This document shows, piece after piece, positions 13,801-25,519 of a stretch of 64,000 bases of DNA (position 1 is its first letter; every line of letters begins with the position of its first letter). The notes below the pieces were generated by a model. The model was not told where the DNA came from, ran no database searches, and saw only the letters and a list, made by a program, of their open reading frames with translations. Origin of the DNA: Megalobrama amblycephala (lineage: Eukaryota > Chordata > Actinopteri > Cypriniformes > Xenocyprididae); contig NC_063049.1 in the NCBI RefSeq assembly GCF_018812025.1, forward strand, positions 34,344,447 through 34,408,446. The letters run 5' to 3'. Both the position numbers and the translations under genes were made by a program.

Positions 13801-13974
13801 TTTCATTATTTTAAGGAATGTTTACTCTGAACGTTATTTGTAGAGACAAAGCGTCAGGAAGTAGGCCTATTCTTAATTTTTAAATTATAATATTACTTTA
13901 TGCAAAAGATCACTGACAATGATAGAGCAGTGTTGACAATTGGTTTGCTCTCAAAAAAAAAAAAAAACAATTGC

Positions 13975-15005
13975 AAAATTAGTTATTAATTTATTATTTT
14001 GATACATTTGACTAGCATTTTAAACATCAAATTAAATTAAACTGTGCTGATCATGTCTTTATTTGTCATTTGAAAGGTTTAATAATGTATTATTTTACTG
14101 CTACATTTAACTGAAATTTTAAACACGAATTAAATAAACAGTTTTAAATGTTTGTTTATTTGTCAGTTTAAAAAGCAATTTAATAATTTATTTTGCTGCT
14201 ACATTTAACTGCATTTTTAAACACAAATTAAATAGTTTGAATTATGTCTGTTTATTTAATAGTTTAAAAAGTGATAATTTATAATTTTACATGTACATTC
14301 AATTGACCCTTCGCAAAGACCCGCCCCCCTTAGTTACTGTTGCTTTGTCCGACAAGCCGTGGCGCTCTCACGACACATGCAGTGAAAAATACATTCGCGG
14401 AGCAAAGAGGAAACTGACAACAGGTCGACAGACAAGACAGAGCAGGTTACTTATGATATTAAACAAAGTCCCAGCTTTCAAACTGTGTAGTTTTTTTAAG
14501 AAATTCAAACAATAAAAACCGTTTTGTGGCTCTTTAATATGTCGTGACCATGGTCGTAACAGATTTCTGTAATGCCTCAGCTCAAGAGGCTCGTAAACCG
14601 ATCATCTCTTCCTACTAGTCCATTTATAGCGTCAATTAAACACGAATGAACATGAGAATGAATGTTGTTTCAAATGCGGAAAGACGTCAATATACACAAT
14701 TTTTCAAGTTTAACTCCACCGAGGTTAATCTTCTAACTACTGGCGGCTTTGTCGGACAAAATGGCGGATGCTGCGTTCTGATTGGTTAGATCGCTTGTCA
14801 ATCAAACTCCCGGCGAAGGGTCAATTGCATTTTTAATTAAATAAAAAATTAAATAAAGAGTTTTGAATATGTCTTGTTTATTTGTCAATTCAATAAGTGA
14901 TTTATTAAAATATTAATTCACTGGTTCATTTAACTACACTTTGAACCAATAGAAATGTCTGTTTATTTGTTAATTTGAAAAACGATTTTATTTATATACA
15001 TTTGG
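13975..15005. repeat. Degenerate ~98-bp AT-rich tandem array, split by a MITE
   Basis: The motif (G/C)TACATTTAACTG with a following TTTTAAACAC and TGTTTATTTGTC recurs at 14004, 14102, 14200 and about 14289, a period near 98 bp. It resumes after the MITE at about 14830-15000. Five to six diverged units can be traced. Confidence 0.6.
14300..14827. mobile_element. MITE with CAATTGACCCTTCGC ends, copy 1
   Basis: Termini CAATTGACCCTTCGC and GCGAAGGGTCAATTG are inverted repeats. The body matches 18784-19269 in the same orientation, including TTACTTATGATATTAAACAA. The only frame (74 codons) is shared weakly with copy 2 and is not protein-like. Confidence 0.75.
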
Positions 15006-15009
15006 TCAT

Positions 15010-17930
15010 TTTGGCTCTTGTCAGGCAGTGATAAAGATTTTATTGTGTTCTATAATAATATCATTGTAATGGGTTCATATGCAGACCGGTTCTGTAATGG
15101 ACTGTCCGTTCGTCTGTCAGATAGAAATGTTGCATCTCTGAGATTGATGTCCTGTCCATCTATGGGAATATAAAAGAATATGCATGAGGCTAGAGTCCAT
15201 TTCCAAATATACAGGTTACACTGAAAAATTTCAGGTGGATTTAACACTTCAGCCTGCAACTAATTTACAATGAACAGTAAGCATGCTGTGTTGATTTAAT
15301 TAGTATCTTGGATATGTGATATGGTGCCACAAAGGCTTTATAAAGTGAGCCGTTAGAGTTATTTTATAATTAAAGTCTCACAAATTAATAATAATCATGT
15401 GGTAATGCTTGTGGGCCTTCTGGGTGTTACATAGCTGCCACAGAGCTGTGGTTGTATGATATTTTCTCTTGTCATTTCTGCCATGTGGTCTGACATCATC
15501 CTTTGGCTCCTTGGATTTTTTCTCTTTTTTTTTTTTTCTGCAGCTCTCAGGCTTAACTGTGGGCCATTTGTCAGTCTTGATGTTTATCTCTTCAGGGCTA
15601 AATCTCAGAGACTGCAGGACTCCAGCAATGAGATGAAGATCCCAAATCCCATTGTCATCATTGTCTACAATAGTTCTGCTGTACGTCTTCTGTTTCACAA
15701 CTAAACTCTTTTTTTGAATTTGTGATACACATGCACATCTTTCCCCCAAATATTTTTATGCCACAGAGCTTCAGTTATACCTCTATTTATGATCCCCTTG
15801 GAATGTAAAATGAAAATTGGAATGTTAACATGAAATATAAAGGCAGAAATGTCTTTTGTACTTTTGTACAGCCTTAGTCATGTAAGCTTTAAATGTGCTT
15901 TAGGAATAACATTATTTATTGTTCATTATTGTTGTTATTCCTTCATTTACCCCCCCCCCCCTCCAAACCATCGCCTTGTTGTTTGGAGTGACTGTGAATA
16001 AGGAATCTGTTTAACTAAAATGGACATCTCTAACTGATCACACCAAGCTTAAGTCTTATTAATGTCTAATACCTGCTGATAACTTCTGACTGCAGTAATG
16101 TTGACCATCTGCTGTCCAGGAGGCTCTCAGTTAGAGATGAACTCACTAAAGGTTCCTAACAAGATGCTGCCAAACTGTAACCTGCAGCATCCCTCTATAA
16201 TGGGCTATTCACATGGGTTCATTACATAGCTAGATGGGTTAAAACACACAATCTATCGTTCTATCCATCTTGTTTTTCTCTATGTATGTCTGTATATACC
16301 TGTCACTTGTTCTATCATTCATTCAGTCATTTGTTTGTTCTATCTGTCTATCTGTCATTTTATCATTCTGCCTGCGACATGCTAATTTGTTTGCCTTTAG
16401 GTTTGCCTTTTCAGACAGTGACGTGTATATCTTTTAAAATGTAGTTATCTAATTAATTCTGTGCTGTTGGTACCTTCTAATAATCATGAGCCTGGGTAAT
16501 TCCATTTCTGAGCCTCAATGTTGAATGAAAACTAACTGGATAATCTTTCCAGGGATTTCAATTGGAATCCATAATGTTTGGCCCATATTTCCATTTCTGT
16601 GATTTGAAATTTCATGGATAACATCGGATTTGGGCCCTGTGAGCTCTTTCTGTGATAGCCTGAGTTTTCAAGTCCCTTTGACACAACATTTCTATATTTG
16701 ACACATTTTTCCTTTCCAGACTCGAAACCACAAAGACAAGAATAAGCTTGACAAGACTGATTTTTGTTATAAATACGGCAGTTTCAAGAAACGCTCTGTT
16801 CCATCTCACTTAGCAGCTGTGTGTGGACAACATGATCATTTTCCAGTTGAAATGCCTAACAGCGAGGGGACATCCAGCAGTCTTATGGGAATAGAAGAAT
16901 GTTTTTAAGAGGGCGGGAGAGGTATCGCGGAGCTGCGCTACATTAGCCGCATAGCCACTACTCTGTGTGTAATCTCGTTATCCCACTTAATACAGCCGAG
17001 ATATAACCCTGCCGAGAAACACTTGTTTGACAAGTGCTTATAAATGCTTTAATTACAGTGTGGCTGTGTTCGCATTCAGTGGTTACTCCACCAGTCAATG
17101 TAATGTTCAGTGCACTTCAGCTGGCACAAGTCATGAAATATTTACTTTTCCTCTTACTCAGAGTTAAATCGTAAGCTGTCCCAGGTGCAGTTTTTTTTTT
17201 TTTTCCCTCAGAATAATGTTTATCACAAAAGTGAGGTACAATTACTTCACTTGCATGAATTGCTGTATAATCTGTGACCCAATCATATCCAGTTTCATTT
17301 GAAATTATCTGCAGTGAATTATTTAAATTCAAAACTTTTTATTTACTATTATACTGCAGATATTTTTGTAACTGATTTATTTATTTATTTATTTAGTTTG
17401 AATGTTTGTTTATTTAATAATCAAATAAAATGTGTTTGTTTTCAGGCAGTCAGTCTTATGTATTGTGGTGGGGATTGTTCAGTGTTATTGCAAGTTACAT
17501 CATTAGGTCAGTAGGTGTCAACATGTGATGTGACTTAGTGAGTGAGTTAATGAATCATTCTTTTGAGTGATTTGTTCAAACATACTGATTTATTCAGAAA
17601 CAAGTGAGTCATTCATTGCATCGTTTTTTTACTATCGTTGAAAAACAGATACAAAAATTAGTCTTTTCGAAAAACAAGCAATTACAAAGTAGACGGCTCC
17701 GAAGTCATACATCGATCGGTCTGCACAGCGCCGCTTCAAGTTGAACACACCTATTGATTCATTTAGTGATGCTGCTACTGTGTGTTGCTTGAAAACATGA
17801 CTGTTGTGGATTTCTTTGGAGTTATTTTCTTAAACGGACAAAATAATTTTGTGTGTAAAATGTAAGTTAATCAATATTGACTTGTTTTTGAAAGTGTTGT
17901 ATAAGCAGTATCACACTCGCAGTGCTATTG
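15010..17930. other. Intronic sequence, no gene seen
   Basis: Contains a poly-C tract (15950-15961), a degenerate TATC-like stretch (16257-16372) and a (TTTA)n run near 17375-17395. The short open frames lack coding bias or known motifs. Confidence 0.5.
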
Positions 17931-17937
17931 GTCTTTA

Positions 17938-19384
17938 TTGCCGCTTTTCCACTGCAGTTTAGTACCGCTTCAAAGTGGGTGGGATTATAGACTGAAATAG
18001 TTGCGCCACCTTTACTGCCGTGGATCCGCTCCTTGGCTTTAAACGAGTCTGCACCACATCTACTGACCACGATACAGACATTTCTTTTTTCAAGTTGCAT
18101 GCTACGGTCTTTTAAAGCAAGTCGTTTAAAAAAAGTAATGCAAACAAATGATACTGCGGTGGCTGTTACTGACTATTTAAATCTAGTGGGTTTGGTGTCT
18201 TGTGTTTCAAATCCAATGACACTGGTTGTGACGATTCTCTTTGACCAATCAGTGATCTGCAGTGTTTACACGTCACACATTTAGTATTGATATGGCACGC
18301 TTGGAACCTCAATCAAAGACTATAGAATAATACAAGACGTGTCACTCGTATTGTTTTGAATGGGAGAAAGTGTAACGCGCAATATAGCGGAATAAGTCCC
18401 GCCTTCTAAATAAGAGCTAATCGCCGACTGCTAAAGTCATGGCGTCACTTCAGCGGCCGTTATCACCGGTTTCTATAGAAACAGTCAGACGCGAGCCTCT
18501 GAAGAGACGCGCATTTAGGTCTGCGCATGCGCATTAGCTTGATCCAGCCTGAAAAATATATTTTTTTTGTCATGATTCAGCATTTAGAATCTAAATTTAC
18601 GAGCCGGTTGTTGTTAGATTTTATTGGTGATTTCAAATATGAAATTTAATCTTAAGGTTGGCGAACAGTTTTGGAGAATTTGATGTTTCCCCATTCAAAG
18701 AGGTTGCATGATGCCCAGGATGCCCGAGAGGCGTTTCAAAGATGGCCGCCGAGTGAAATGACTTGTCTTAAAGGGACTTTGCCTCAATTCACCCTTCGCA
18801 AAGAGCCGCCGCCCTTAGTTACTGTTTCTTTGTCTGACAAGCCGTGGCGCTGTCACGCCACACAGAGTGAAAAATACATCGCGGAGCAAAGAGGACACTG
18901 ACAACACGTCGACAGACAAGACAGAGACAGTTACTTATGATATTAAACAAAGTCCCAGCTTTCAAATTGTGTAATTTGTAAAGAAATTCGAACATTCGTG
19001 ACAGATTGCTGTAGTGCCTCAGCTCAAGCGGCTCGTGAACCGATCATCTCTTCCTACTAGTTAATTTATAGCATCAAATAAACATGAATGAACATGAGAA
19101 GGAAAGTTGTTTCAAATGCGGAAAGATGTAAATACACACCATTTTTCAAGTTAAAGTCCACCGAGGTTAATCTTCTAACTCCTGACTGCTTTGTTGGACA
19201 AAATGGCGGATTCAGTGTTATGATTGGTTAGATCGCTTGTCAATCAAACTCCTGGCGAAGGGTCAATTGAGGTGGTACTATTTAAGCGAGCCGTACCGTT
19301 CCGTACCAAGCCATCCCATGCAGTGGAAATGTGCCAAAAAGTGAGCCGTACCGAACTGTACCATGCAGTGGAAAAGCGCCATAT
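17938..19384. mobile_element. Nested transposon block with GCTTTTCCACTGCA outer ends
   Basis: The outer inverted ends are CCGCTTTTCCACTGCAG (17942) and TGCAGTGGAAAAGCGCC (19365-19381). Inside lie a separate repeat beginning near 18315 (AAGACTATAGAATAATACAA, CpG-rich) and, from 18784, the CAATTGACCC MITE. The right arm of the outer element, GTACCGAACTGTACC, resumes after the MITE. Confidence 0.65.
18784..19269. mobile_element. MITE with CAATTSACCCTTCGC ends, copy 2
   Basis: Left end CAATTCACCCTTCGC, right end GGCGAAGGGTCAATTG. It shares TTACTTATGATATTAAACAA and TGATTGGTTAGATCGCTTGT with copy 1, 4.5 kb upstream. Confidence 0.75.
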
Positions 19385-20038
19385 GTCAACACGGCTGTGA
19401 TTCAGCTGACTTGATATTCTGAACAAATTTTTCTTGTGAAGATGGTAATGCTTTTTTCTAGAGCAGTTTACAGTAAACTTTGTCCAGTTGTTTCAGAGTA
19501 ATCTTGGAGTTTGTCTTGCTCAAGAGTCTTGTTGTGGACTTGTTGTGATTTCACGCTGTAAAATGCATTTTATGATTCCAATGACCAACACATTTGAAAA
19601 ACTTTTTGTGGGGCTGTAAATCTGTGCTGTCACAAACTTACTCTGAAGTGCATACTTTGTCATAGTGCCTCCTGCTGTAAATCAAGAATAATCAATACAA
19701 ACCATATAAGACAGTATCTGTAACGCATGTGTGACCTGTGGGTGGTGGGTGTGAGAGGTGATTCTTTCACACCCTGTTAAGAGATTAAGGTCAATGTTGT
19801 TTTCAGTGCTTCTACATGTAACAGCTTCACAGAATTAGTGTCCAGTTCAGGCACATCGTGGATCAGATCTGTCCCATACTTCACAGGGATTATATTAGGT
19901 GGTCAATGCATTTGGAAAAGTGCTAATCCAGGTTGGACCAAAAATAGGATCCCATGTGACTACAGTAACTTTATTTTATAACTGTCATTATACAAAAATA
20001 TTAAACATTGTTATTTTATATTTTGATATTAAATGAGT

Positions 20039-20960
20039 TTAAGGATTAGTACACTTTAAAATGAAAATTTTACTCACCCTCAAGCTATATAACTATATAT
20101 AACTTTATATTAGGACTGTCAAACGATTAATCGCGATTAATCGCATACAAAATAGAAGTTTGAGTTTGCATAATATATGTGTGAGTAATGTGTGTAAATA
20201 ATATGTATATATATAAATACACATAAATTAATGTATATATTTAAGAGAAATATGTTATTTATGTACAAAAAAATATTGTGAAAAATGTATATTATTTATA
20301 TATAATATAAATTATATAAAAATATAAATAAATACATATACTTGTAAATATTTCTCAAATATATACATGGATGTATTTGTATTTATATATACATAATAAT
20401 TACACACAGTACACCCACATATATTAGGCAAACTCAAACTTTTATTTTGTATGCGATTAATCGTGATTAATCGTTTGACAGCCCTACTTTATATAACTTT
20501 CTTCTTTCTGATGAACACAATCAGAGTTATATTAATAAATATCCTGATGCAACCTAGCTTTATAATGGCAGTGAGTGGGGCCCATGAGTATAAAGCTCAA
20601 GAAAGTGCATCCATCCATCATAAACGTACTCCACCCGGCTCCAAAGGGGGTTAATAAAGCCTTCTGAAGCAAAACGATGCGTTTGTGCAAGAAAAATATC
20701 CATATTTAAATTATAAAGTAAAATATCTAGCTTCTGCCAGACTGTCTTCTGTATTCAACTTACGAAGAAAGTGTAACGCCTCTTGCAATTCAAAACGCTT
20801 ACACTACATCCCACGCCTTCCGTATTCAACTTATGAAAAAAGTGTAACTGACTGTAAGCTTCATACTCGTTGGTCCCGTTCACTGCCATTATAAAGCTTG
20901 GATGCGTCAGGATGTTTATTAATATAACTCAGATTTTGTTCACTCCTTCATACTGTGATT
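20039..20960. mobile_element. TTAA palindromic MITE, interrupted and right-truncated
   Basis: TTAAGGATTAGTACAC with TTTACTCACCCTCAAG at the left; complementary arms at about 20505-20575 and 20878-20950 share TTATATTAATAAATATCCTG and its complement. It is related to the complete element at 27398-27877. A hAT-like element has inserted in its left arm. Confidence 0.65.
20112..20485. mobile_element. hAT-like MITE with 8-bp target duplication, nested
   Basis: Inverted ends AGGACTGTCAAACGATTAAT and ATTAATCGTTTGACAGCCCT. ACTTTATA occurs on both sides (20102-20109 and 20486-20493), with two extra bases on the left. The centre is AT-rich (ATATAAATACACATAAAT). It sits inside the TTAA MITE. Confidence 0.75.
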
Positions 20961-20999
20961 TGGGTCATATTCATACTAGGTGTTATATACTGCACCCTA

Positions 21000-22925
21000 A
21001 TTTAAATGTCAAAATCTAGCAAAGTTTGTGATGTAATCTGAATGATGTTATTTCGGTCTTTGCGAATCGGTGTGTTTGAACCAATCAAGCTCTCGACTTT
21101 TAGCCAGCCAGAGCGTGTGCTTTGTGCCTGTGCAGTTATTATGTGATTGTGTGCAGTTAACCTGCAGGTATTGATTAAAGGCCTGGCCCAGATGAAAGCC
21201 CTGTTATGTTAATTAAGGCCTCGTTTCTTTTTCCGGCTCTGCTCTCAAGAGCTTCAGCGGTGAAACCCCCCAGCCTCTCTCTTGGTTTCTCTCTCTTCAT
21301 CCATCCACACTTGCTCAAGACCAATTAGTATGTGTGGAGACTCGATGTAGATGTGCTTGCTGGCTGTTTTGGAGGAAAACTTGGGGGAATGTTTCGGCAA
21401 AAGGCTTAATTATAGTGTGAATACAACTGCTGTGTCATTTAGCCCCAAAGTCTATGCCAAGGTATTCCACTTTCGCAAGTCACTTTACTCAGGATGGTCA
21501 ATTGACAACAAATTTTAATGGGTGGGCCCAATAATGAAATTGAATTTTGATTCAGGTTTTCCATGACCGCGGGAACCCTGAGTCAGTAAAAAAATCCAAA
21601 TATTACGATATTAAAAATGCAATGAAAGCGTGTACAATGCCTCACTGTCTATAATAAATTGTGCATGTAAGTTTTAACTAGATTTTAGCATTTTAATTAT
21701 ATTCTTGACTGAAACAAATGATTCACGATTCAAAAAAACATATTCCAAGTTTGATGCACAATATGCATCGGCAAGATTTGTAATCAATGCATCAAGAAAA
21801 CAAGTGAATTGTGAATTTGGTGAAAATTGTTGGAATTGTGCATAAAGTATTTAAGATGTGGTGGAATGTGCAAACTAGCCAAAATATTTATTGAAGTGGG
21901 TCGTCCTATGACCCAGGACAATATTCCCAGTTGTCATCTAACAGTCAATGGCTCTGTTTTGGTGTTTTTTGTTGTTTTATCTCGGAATGCCTTTTAAAAT
22001 TTCAAATAAAATGCCATGTAGCCTGTATTCATGAGATAAATCTGACAAATATTCATGTTTGGAGGTCTAGGCACAGTGCTACAAAGTGCACGCAGTTAAG
22101 AGACACCCAATTCTGGATTAAACAGACAGATATACATGAAAGCACAACATCCTTTCTGACTCCCGAAAAGCATTTGTAATTTGTGCTTTAACATTTGAAC
22201 AACAAACAGGGAAATCTTGTTCTAACTTCAGCTGTCTCACAGTAAGATTAGACAGTGGCATCAAAGACAACATGGTTTCTCACAAGAGAGGTAGAGGAGA
22301 GGCCTAAATTGACATTCGATGACAAATAACCCAGCTTTGTAAGCAGAAGTGTGTGATATAATGAATAAGTCAGACATGTGCGGGTCTCAGGTGGGATGGC
22401 TGAGAGTTTGCTCGTTTTTGACTATGCTTGAGGCTGTGTGGGGATTAGATCCAGGGTGCAGCTGCTGTTTGCTGGATTAAAGGATGTCTCTCCCCCTTAC
22501 ACTTACCCCGCAGGAGGCCTAACCTTAGGGCAGCTAGTCCGCCTCAACGCAGTCTGGAGTTAGTGTGGGCTCAAATAGCCATCAGGCTAATTAGGATTGA
22601 TCCACCATAGCAGAGGCATGGTTCAGTCTGCATACATGAGCATCTGCTGTGGGGACGCTGTGATAGGCCGGTGCAGGGAAGATTATGACTAGATCCTACT
22701 TGGGAGGAGATAGATTTGTTGTTCTAATGACTGAGATAGTCCAACAAAAATCTGGCTTGATGTTCAACATTTCATGTTTGATTATTGCTGGACAGTTGAC
22801 ACTTTCACCAAGAAGATTTATATTTAAACGTCATTTTAATATGATTTCATATAATGCAATTTTAATATAATTTGTTCATTTAGAATGCCCTACAATGTCA
22901 TCCAAGACAGACAATAAACACTTGA
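21000..22925. other. Intronic sequence, no gene or clear repeat
   Basis: Mostly unique. The stretch 22480-22690 is GC-richer and repeat-free, so it could be a conserved non-coding element, but nothing in the sequence alone shows this. Confidence 0.45.
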
Positions 22926-22928
22926 GCT

Positions 22929-23130
22929 ATTTATTTATTTATTTATTTATTTGTTTGTTTGTTTGTTCGATTAAAATGTTATTTATTAAAATAAGATTTA
23001 TTTATTTATTTTTTTAAATTATGTATTTAGGTAGGCATTTATGTATTTTAAATAATGTTTATTAATTTATTCAAATAATATTTATGTATGTATTTATTTA
23101 TGTAATAATATTTATTCATTTATTGGTTTT
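22929..23130 (+). repeat. TTTA/TTTG-rich low-complexity tract
   Basis: (TTTA)n at 22929-22950 passes into (TTTG)n, followed by TTTA-rich degenerate sequence to about 23130. Confidence 0.85.
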
Positions 23131-23367
23131 ATTTACCCAAATATTTTCTCATCATGCTCAAACCCCTAATTTGTGTGACTCAATAATGACTGTATTTTCT
23201 GACAAGTATTGTCTGAGTTTGTTGATGTTGCAAGGCATTGCAAATGAATGCACTGTTTTGTTGAGATGACAAAATATTTTACACTTTTATTGAGAAGTTT
23301 TATATTAACACTCGAGTTGGGGGTCAGTTTGAAAAATTGAAAAATCGTACCCAGAATTCAAACATAA

Positions 23368-24025
23368 ACTGTAAAAAGTAATACAGTAAAATTGTAGCAA
23401 CAGATTAGAAGCAATATTATTAATTAAATTAAACATATAAAAATTGAGTTAGAATTAATCAAATGAATTCCTTAAAAGTCAACCATTTAAAATGTGTCAA
23501 ATTAGCAAACACCATTACAAAAACCCATAAATTGACATAAAAAGGAAAGAGTCAAACCGACCATCTAAATAAAACACTGATCACCATAATATTGATCAAT
23601 AATGATATTTTTAATGAAATCTGAGAGGTTTATGTCACTCCATTGACAGACTACACAACTACCACTTTGACTTCAAAAAGTTCATAAACATTTTCAATAA
23701 AATCAGCATCAACATCTAAACCTCTGTTAGTTCTTGTGTTTCTCTTTGCTTCAGTGATTCTGCTTGTTATCATCAGTTGTCTTCAATGTTGGCAATAAAA
23801 AATAAAGAGTTCTTAATTCATCTTTGATGAATCCATCTCATGTCTGTTATTCAGATATTTTTGATTAAATTAAATTTTACTCATTTTAAATGGTTGACAT
23901 CTAAGGAATTCATTTGATTATTTCTAACTCAGTTCTATTTGTTGAATTTAATTAGTAGCCTAATATTGCTTGTAATCTGTTGCCAAAATTTAATGGAGTA
24001 GATATAACGTATTGCTTTTTACAGT
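23368..24025. mobile_element. Fold-back element, ACTGTAAAAAGTAAT ends
   Basis: The left arm (ACTGTAAAAAGTAATAC ... AATGAATTCCTTAAAAGTCA) is the complement of the right arm (TGACATCTAAGGAATTCATT ... GTATTGCTTTTTACAGT). About 260 bp per arm surround a unique centre. No coding frame. Confidence 0.7.
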
Positions 24026-24145
24026 GTAATACAAAGGGTTGTTGTGGGAAAATTTATTGTGTAAGGCAACATAATTTTTATTTGAATCCTCAAACTGGTG
24101 CTGCTTTAGCGCTACATAAGATGTCTTTTAAAACGCACTTCACTA

Positions 24146-24261
24146 AAAAAGATGAAAATTCTGTCATCATTTATTTACATTCAAACCCATTTGACTTTAT
24201 TCTGTAAAAAAAGAAAAAGAAAAAAAGGTGCTGTTTTGTTCTTGATGAACTGTCCCTTTAA
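24146..24261. repeat. Remnant of a TTAA MITE
   Basis: GATGAAAATTCTGTCATCAT at the left and GATGAACTGTCCCTTTAA at the right are the two ends of the TAGTTCACCC family with most of the middle gone. Confidence 0.5.
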
Positions 24262-24474
24262 GGAGAACAGCTCCACCTCAGTTTCTAATAGGTCATTGTT
24301 GCAGATGATCAATTGGAACTTTTTATGTTTGGAGGCTTTGTTCATTAGACGTGACTAAAATGTAAATTCACAATGAGTTTTAATTTTATTTATTTACTTA
24401 TTTTATTTTTTTATTAGTTTTATTATTTTTTTAAGGTTTATTTACCCAAGTATATATATCATCACACTCAAAAC

Positions 24475-25510
24475 TAGGGGTGGGACAAAATATCGATATG
24501 GCGATATATCGTCATCCTTCTCTGTGCGATACGAGAATCGTATCGCTGCGCCAAATAACGATATTTTAATTTAAAAAAATAAAGCGCTATATATAGATTT
24601 CTTTGCTCAAAGCGTCCTACTTCAAGGCGGCGCTCAACACATGAATGAGGGAAACGTGAACTTAAGTTAACTAGCCTAAGAAAAAGAGGTTATTAACAGG
24701 ATGGCGGACAGCAGTGTGAGTAAAATAGATGCCCCAGCCACGTTTAAGTTCAAAGTCTTGACGCACTTTTATACCATTGATGTGACAGTCGTAGATATCT
24801 TTGACGTTCTTCACCGAGCGCTTAGATATACACGGGAGCATTTGAAAGCATATATTAGGGATCCTCTGATAGACGCCTGCTTTCGAACGCTCCCGTGTAT
24901 ATCTAAGCGCTTGAAGAGCGTCAAAGGGTCTGTTTGCACCTGGTGACTTCATGCATTTTCTCTGATCGGATAGCTATCCGATCGTGAAAAGACCAGGTCT
25001 AAATGCCTAAATGCCTAAAAACGCATTTGAGACGGATTTAAATCCGATCGCTCAAACCACTTCAGGAGATGGTCTGGGACGCATTCCAGTCAAAACTGTC
25101 TATGCTCAGTCTAAATGCATCTGGTTGTTGAAACTACATATGTAAATTTTACTTCTCCCAAAAATACTAAAACTGAAACATGTGAGAGTCAGATATGACA
25201 ACGCTACTGCATCACACATCGCCGCAGATCTCTTCAGCAAGCTGACGCGCAAACTGCCGCATATGAAAGTGAAAGTAAGTCGCAGACGCATAAATGTACA
25301 TATAAGATCGGATTTATCCGTTAACCTGCACTTAACCTTTTCACGTGCATTTTGTTTTCATATTAAGACCAATATCGCGATGTATCATTATAGGATTGTC
25401 TAGCGATATATCGATTATCGCAGAATCGCTGACTCGCGATATTATCGTTATCGTGAGCCATTTATCGTGATCGTATCGTATCGTGAGGTACCCTCCGATT
25501 CCCACCCCTA
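24475..25510 (+). mobile_element. hAT-derived non-autonomous element with 8-bp target duplication
   Basis: Ends TAGGGGTGGGACAAAATATC and GATTCCCACCCCTA are bordered by CTCAAAAC (24467-24474) and CTCAAAAA (25511-25518), an 8-bp duplication with one difference. CGATATATCG/TATCGTTATCG repeats lie near both ends. A short frame from 24701 (MADSSVSKIDAPATFKFKVL) resembles the start of BED-type zinc-finger hAT transposases but soon degenerates. An inner hairpin (GCGCTTAGATATACACGGGA and its complement, 24818-24912) lies within. Confidence 0.75.
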
Positions 25511-25519
25511 CTCAAAAAT

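Noticed and set aside
22929..23130. CRISPR-like or satellite array
   Set aside because: Simple TTTA/TTTG low-complexity; no repeat-spacer structure, and the genome is a vertebrate.
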